Assembly (NCBI GenBank): GCA_030637745.1
Contig: DAOWFX010000145.1
Location: 1-9,210 of the forward strand
Source: JAGLOK01 sp023139005
GTDB lineage: Bacteria > Bacillota > Clostridia > Christensenellales > UMGS416
Direction: 5' to 3'
DNA: 9,210 nucleotides
Shown here: positions 6,322 through 9,210 of the stretch, in pieces
Numbering within the stretch: position 1 is the first letter of the stretch
Layout of the letters: each line of letters opens with the position of its first letter
The notes under the pieces: model-generated
The model's database searches: none
Told to the model about the DNA's origin: nothing
Seen by the model: the letters and a program-made list of their open reading frames with translations, nothing else
Position numbers and translations under genes: made by a program

Positions 6322-7168
6322 ATGAATCAACATATTGTCAAACAGATTGACGGAATAAAATTCGCTCTTTTAGAAAATCATGACTTTGGCTGGCTTTCTA
6401 AGCTAGGTCGCGTATTCAAGGTATTTGATCAAAATGATTCTGGTTAAATCAGGAAATAATAAAATATTTGTAAAATATGCCGGTGCAAAAACAATCAATT
6501 CGAACAAATCTACCGATGAAGCTATTCAACGTTTAAAGGGAACTGTGCAGATATATAATGACTTACATCACCCTACACTCTTGAACCTTGTTGATTCATT
6601 TGAAACTGAGAAGGGCTTTGTTACAATCTTTAATTGGAGTACATGCGAAGGTGTTTATGTAGCACGCAAACATATAAATCGTCCTGAGTATTCACATGCA
6701 AAAGTTCCTAGAGTTAGATATAAGAATCTCGAGTTTAAACATAAAATCAAATCATATATTGATATCATGGAATTTCATGCACGGATTGCAGAAAAAGAAT
6801 ATGTGGCTATCGATTTTTACGATGGCAGTATTATGTACGATTTTATATCCCATACTACTAAAATTTGTGATATAGAGTTTTATTCCAAGATGCTATACAT
6901 CAACGAAATAGGCAGAATGTGGGGCTCATCAAGATTTATGTCACCTGAAGAATTTGATTTAGGTGCTGCAATTGATGAAGTCTCTAATGTATTTACAATG
7001 GGTGCGCTAGCTTTTTTTATTTTTGGGAATGAATATAATCGCAGTTTTGAAGATTGGAATGCATCTAGAATATTATTTGATATAGCCACAAGGGCTGTTT
7101 CTGTAAATCGAGAAAATCGCTATCAAAGCATCGGAGAACTCACAGACGAAGTCAAAAATACAATCTAG
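6322..7168 (+). pseudogene. Ser/Thr protein-kinase-like gene broken near the glycine loop
   Basis: The N-terminal 41 codons (6322-6447) have a good ribosome binding site (AAAGGA at 6311-6316, 5 nt from the ATG) and end at TAA 6445-6447. The remainder, from AAA at 6446, continues in the next frame to 7168. Joined, the protein is about 281 aa. The N part reads WLSKLGRVFKVFDQNDSG, where family members continue with roughly six more residues (NISFGI-like) before K-SGNNKIFVKYAG; a loss of about 17 nt at 6444/6446 explains both the missing residues and the frame change. Kept kinase features are the VAIK-type lysine in IFVKYAG, an HRD-equivalent segment YVAIDFYDGS lacking canonical His-Arg, a DFG-equivalent CDIEF, and an APE-equivalent FMSPEEF. 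With the ATP-loop strand lost and the frame broken, the product should be inactive. Clean sequencing could alter the call. Confidence 0.75.
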
Positions 7169-7186
7169 TTAAACTAACGTTTGGCT

Positions 7187-7262
7187 TTAAAAATCACTCA
7201 ATATCTTCGAGTACGCATCCTCAAGTATCTCACATACACATCAATAGATGGTTTGTTCGAGC
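7187..7262 (-). pseudogene. Degenerate fragment of a tadA 3' end (displaced or duplicated)
   Basis: On the - strand, 7228 down to 7187 reads ILEDAYSKILSDF then stop, which matches ILEEKCSKMLSDF at the C-terminus of the TadA encoded at 7748-8200 (9 of 13 identical). Upstream, 7262-7248 reads ARTNH against TadA SRMNH. In nucleotides, 7221-7261 aligns to 7797-7839 of tadA with about 34 of 43 columns equal, counted by eye. Two single-base losses break the frame between the two blocks. Many differences in the C-terminal block are synonymous (for example serine AGT against TCT), so this end came from a diverged tadA that was once under selection and is not a recent copy of the neighbour. The rest of the 7169-7345 gap holds nothing else I can support. 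Confidence 0.7.
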
Positions 7263-7345
7263 AATATGAATAATAGAATGCTTTCCTTTTGTAATGACAG
7301 CATATTTTTAATAATAATGGATACTCGGTACTATAAAAAGACTTT

Positions 7346-7365
7346 TGTATAAACTATGCTATACA
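7346..7365 (+). promoter_or_regulatory. Extended -10 promoter with dyad, upstream of the DUF2061 gene
   Basis: TGCTATACA (7357-7365) is an extended -10 element. The same region is an inverted repeat, TGTATA (7346-7351) / TATACA (7360-7365), separated by 8 nt, which could be an operator half-site pair. No good -35 at 17-nt spacing. Predicted start of transcription is near 7372, just before GAGG (7379-7382) and the ATG at 7390. Confidence 0.4.
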
Positions 7366-7389
7366 TAGAAAAATAGTAGAGGTAGTTTT

Positions 7390-7740
7390 ATGAATATAGC
7401 AATCGAGAGCAAAAGAAGAACAATAGTAAAATCATTATTATGGCGCGTTATTGGAATAGTATGGACTTGGGTTGGTGCGTATATCATTTTGCTTTTCATA
7501 CCAAAAAAATATGAAACAGCAGCTATAATAGCCACACTTATAGTAGCCTATCATCATTCAACACGAATGATAATGTATTACTTTTATGAGCGTATATGGT
7601 CATCGGTTAAATGGGGAAGAACTGAAACCGTACTGCTTTTAGGGGCAAAGAAAAAAGCGATTTGGTCGGCTATTGTTGTTGTAACTCTTGGAATAATTTT
7701 TTATCTATTGCTAGTTGTTACACCTATGATAAAGCTTTGA
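7390..7740 (+). CDS. DUF2061 family small membrane protein
   Basis: 116-aa inner-membrane protein of unknown function. The N-terminal 75 residues fit the DUF2061 pattern: a basic start, then KSLLWRVIGIVWTW (the conserved S-x-x-W-R-x-x-G), a second hydrophobic stretch, and YYFYERIWSSVKWGR, the equivalent of the family's YYxHERxWxxxxWGR close. Predicted membrane segments are about 17-38, 44-62 and 92-112; the third, after LLLGAKKKAIW, is an addition to the usual compact domain. GAGG (7379-7382) lies 7 nt before the ATG. Its stop is 7 nt from the stop of the converging tadA, leaving no room for a terminator. It is bracketed by the tadA remnant and tadA itself, so it may be acquired DNA. Confidence 0.85.
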   Translation: MNIAIESKRRTIVKSLLWRVIGIVWTWVGAYIILLFIPKKYETAAIIATLIVAYHHSTRMIMYYFYERIWSSVKWGRTETVLLLGAKKKAIWSAIVVVTLGIIFYLLLVVTPMIKL

Positions 7741-7747
7741 AATTTAA

Positions 7748-8200
7748 CTATCGTTTTCCTTTAAAAAAATCAGAAAGCATTTTGGAACATTTTTCTTCAA
7801 GTATCCCACCATACACATTAGCACGATGGTTCATTCGAGAATCCTCTGGCAGATTGTATAGTGTTCCACAGCATCCAAGTTCTTTGTCATAAGCTCCAAA
7901 ATATACATTTTTAATGCGAGATACAATTACACTTCCAGCACACATAGGGCACGGCTCAAGCGTTACATACAATGAGCATCCGGAGAGATTCCAATTACCT
8001 AAAGTTTTTGCTGCATCTTTGAGCGCCAGTATTTCTGCATGTGCAAAAGGATCGCCATCTATTTGTCTTCTGTTTTCACCATGTCCAATAACCACTTTGT
8101 CTTTTACAACAATAGCACCCACAGGCACATCACCATGATTTTGTGCTCTATGTGCTTCCTGTAGTGCTTTCTGCATAAAATTTTCGTGTAATTTGACCAC
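7748..8200 (-). CDS. tadA: tRNA-specific adenosine deaminase
   Basis: Zinc enzyme that deaminates A34 to inosine in the anticodon of tRNA-Arg(ACG), a nearly universal and usually essential bacterial function. The 150 aa length is normal. The deaminase signatures are complete: HAE (His54, Glu56) and PCPMC (Cys84, Cys87) for zinc binding and proton shuttling, VPVGAIVV before them, and the family C-terminus GILEEKCSKMLSDFFKGKR. The chosen start is GTG at 8200-8198. It directly follows the TAA of the exchanger gene (TAAGTG), and GGAG inside that gene's last codons lies 8 nt upstream. The next ATG, at codon 9, has no ribosome binding site and would cut into the first helix. It is probably co-transcribed and coupled with the exchanger gene. 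The 3' end lies beside DUF2061, and a diverged copy of that end lies at 7187-7262. Confidence 0.95.
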   Translation of the reverse strand: MVKLHENFMQKALQEAHRAQNHGDVPVGAIVVKDKVVIGHGENRRQIDGDPFAHAEILALKDAAKTLGNWNLSGCSLYVTLEPCPMCAGSVIVSRIKNVYFGAYDKELGCCGTLYNLPEDSRMNHRANVYGGILEEKCSKMLSDFFKGKR

Positions 8201-9196
8201 TTATAAGGCTCCGATTAAATGGTATCCAATATAACTTACATATAGTGTCATCAAGGTTATGCCTTGCCATCTGTAGAGTTTTCCCTTGATAAAGGCTGGA
8301 ATGATGACTATGAGTGATAGTATTAAAATAAAGGGCACGTCAAATACTAGGGATTGTGCGATTGGTTCTTTGAAAAAGAGCAGTGGCTGCATACTGATGA
8401 TAAGTCCCGATGGCGAGATGATGGCACAGGTAGATAGTATCAGTACAATGTTTAATATGTTTGCACCGATAATATTACCCACAGATAAAGAAAATTCTTT
8501 TTTGACAATCGCCGATATCGTCGTTGCAAGTTCTGGAAGAGAAGTGCCCAGTGCGACAACAGTCAGACCGATGATTTGATCGGACACACCCAAACTTCGG
8601 GCAATGATTTTGGCATTGTCAACCAATAGTCGTGCACCAATAATAATTCCTGCAATTCCCAAAACAAATAGAATCGTATTTTTAATAATCAGTTTCTTAT
8701 CTTTTTCCAGTGGCGGATCTTCTTTGTAAAGCCTTGCCTTCTTTGCTGCGTTGATAGAGTAGAATATGAATAAGAACATAATCACAGCCAGTAGTATGCC
8801 CTCAAATAGGCTTATCTTCATATCTAACATGAAGATAAATAGTACTAGGATAGAGAGCAGAAGAAAGGAGGATTTTGCACGAAATGATCCCCGGTGAACT
8901 GCAGCAGGCAGTACAGTGGCGGATATTCCGAGTACGAGGGCAGTATTGCATATGATTGAGCCCAATGCATTGCCAATGCCTAGATCAGGTGCCCCGGAAG
9001 TTACAGCCAATGTCGATACCAAAAGCTCAGGCAATGTTGTACATAGGGATACAACGGTTGCTCCGATTAGCATTTTCGGTATCTTTGTAATCTCTGCAAA
9101 GTATATAGTGGCATCGACAAATATATCGCCACCCTTGATGATGAGTACGAATCCAATGACTAACATAATCGATGCAAACCAAATTGTTTCTTGCAT
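8201..9196 (-). CDS. Calcium/sodium antiporter, CaCA family (YrbG-like)
   Basis: Integral membrane cation exchanger of 331 aa, about ten membrane segments, predicted to swap Ca2+ against Na+ or H+. The two inverted alpha-repeats of the family are clear: GATVVSLCTTLPELLVS with GNALGSIICN (about residues 45-90), and GLTVVALGTSLPELATT with GNIIGANILN (about 208-255). Each carries the essential Glu of the LPEL motif and the Asn of the second motif, so the transport core looks complete. A cytosolic basic loop (KKARLYKEDPPLEKDKK, about 150-166) separates the halves. The start ATG (9196-9194) has GAGG 6 nt upstream. tadA follows without a gap. Sodium/proton specificity cannot be told from sequence alone. 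Confidence 0.93.
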   Translation of the reverse strand: MQETIWFASIMLVIGFVLIIKGGDIFVDATIYFAEITKIPKMLIGATVVSLCTTLPELLVSTLAVTSGAPDLGIGNALGSIICNTALVLGISATVLPAAVHRGSFRAKSSFLLLSILVLFIFMLDMKISLFEGILLAVIMFLFIFYSINAAKKARLYKEDPPLEKDKKLIIKNTILFVLGIAGIIIGARLLVDNAKIIARSLGVSDQIIGLTVVALGTSLPELATTISAIVKKEFSLSVGNIIGANILNIVLILSTCAIISPSGLIISMQPLLFFKEPIAQSLVFDVPFILILSLIVIIPAFIKGKLYRWQGITLMTLYVSYIGYHLIGAL

Positions 9197-9210
9197 ATAA
9201 AACCTCTCTT

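Noticed and set aside
8286..9200. + strand frames across the exchanger gene
   Set aside because: They mirror a long, clearly conserved membrane-protein gene on the - strand and look like nothing known.
1..9210. Defence system, prophage or CRISPR content
   Set aside because: No nuclease, integrase, transposase, phage structural gene or regular repeat-spacer pattern is visible on either strand.

Overview
The window looks like chromosomal DNA of an AT-rich Bacillota, most likely an anaerobic Clostridia-type organism. The signs are strong GGAG-type ribosome binding sites at most genes, a carboxyspermidine-type polyamine route, an iron-sulfur-flavoprotein-like redox protein and a ROK sugar kinase. 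I cannot name the species. No rRNA, tRNA, CRISPR array, transposase or integrase is visible.

Region 1 (1-3995, + strand) is a spermidine-making cluster. It holds the 3' part of agmatinase (agmatine to putrescine), a carboxy(nor)spermidine dehydrogenase (putrescine plus aspartate semialdehyde to carboxyspermidine) and the matching PLP-dependent decarboxylase (carboxyspermidine to spermidine). Directly behind the agmatinase and dehydrogenase stop codons, with the same 7-nt gap, lie two diverged copies of an approximately 110-nt element. Their predicted helices are kept by compensatory base changes, so this is a candidate structured RNA or small structured repeat. Between agmatinase and dehydrogenase sit a 16-codon ORF coupled to a 114-aa protein of unknown function, then an AT-rich spacer and a promoter with a hairpin-rich leader in front of the dehydrogenase.

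Region 2 (3990-4499, - strand) is a GNAT acetyltransferase gene. It converges on the decarboxylase gene with a 6-nt overlap, and its promoter lies so close to its ATG that the message should be leaderless.

Region 3 (4671-7168, + strand) is a decaying apparent operon: a ROK-family glucokinase gene with two frame breaks, an intact flavodoxin-fold/FMN-reductase protein with an ISF-like cysteine cluster, and a Ser/Thr-kinase-like gene broken in its glycine-loop region.

Region 4 (7169-9210) holds a small DUF2061 membrane protein (+), then tadA (tRNA adenosine deaminase) and a CaCA-family Ca2+/Na+ exchanger on the - strand, the last two adjoining stop-to-start. Upstream of the DUF2061 gene I find a degenerate fragment of a second, diverged tadA 3' end in the same orientation as tadA. 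The DUF2061 segment is thus bracketed by an intact gene end and a displaced gene end, the footprint expected from integration at the 3' end of tadA or from an unequal exchange.
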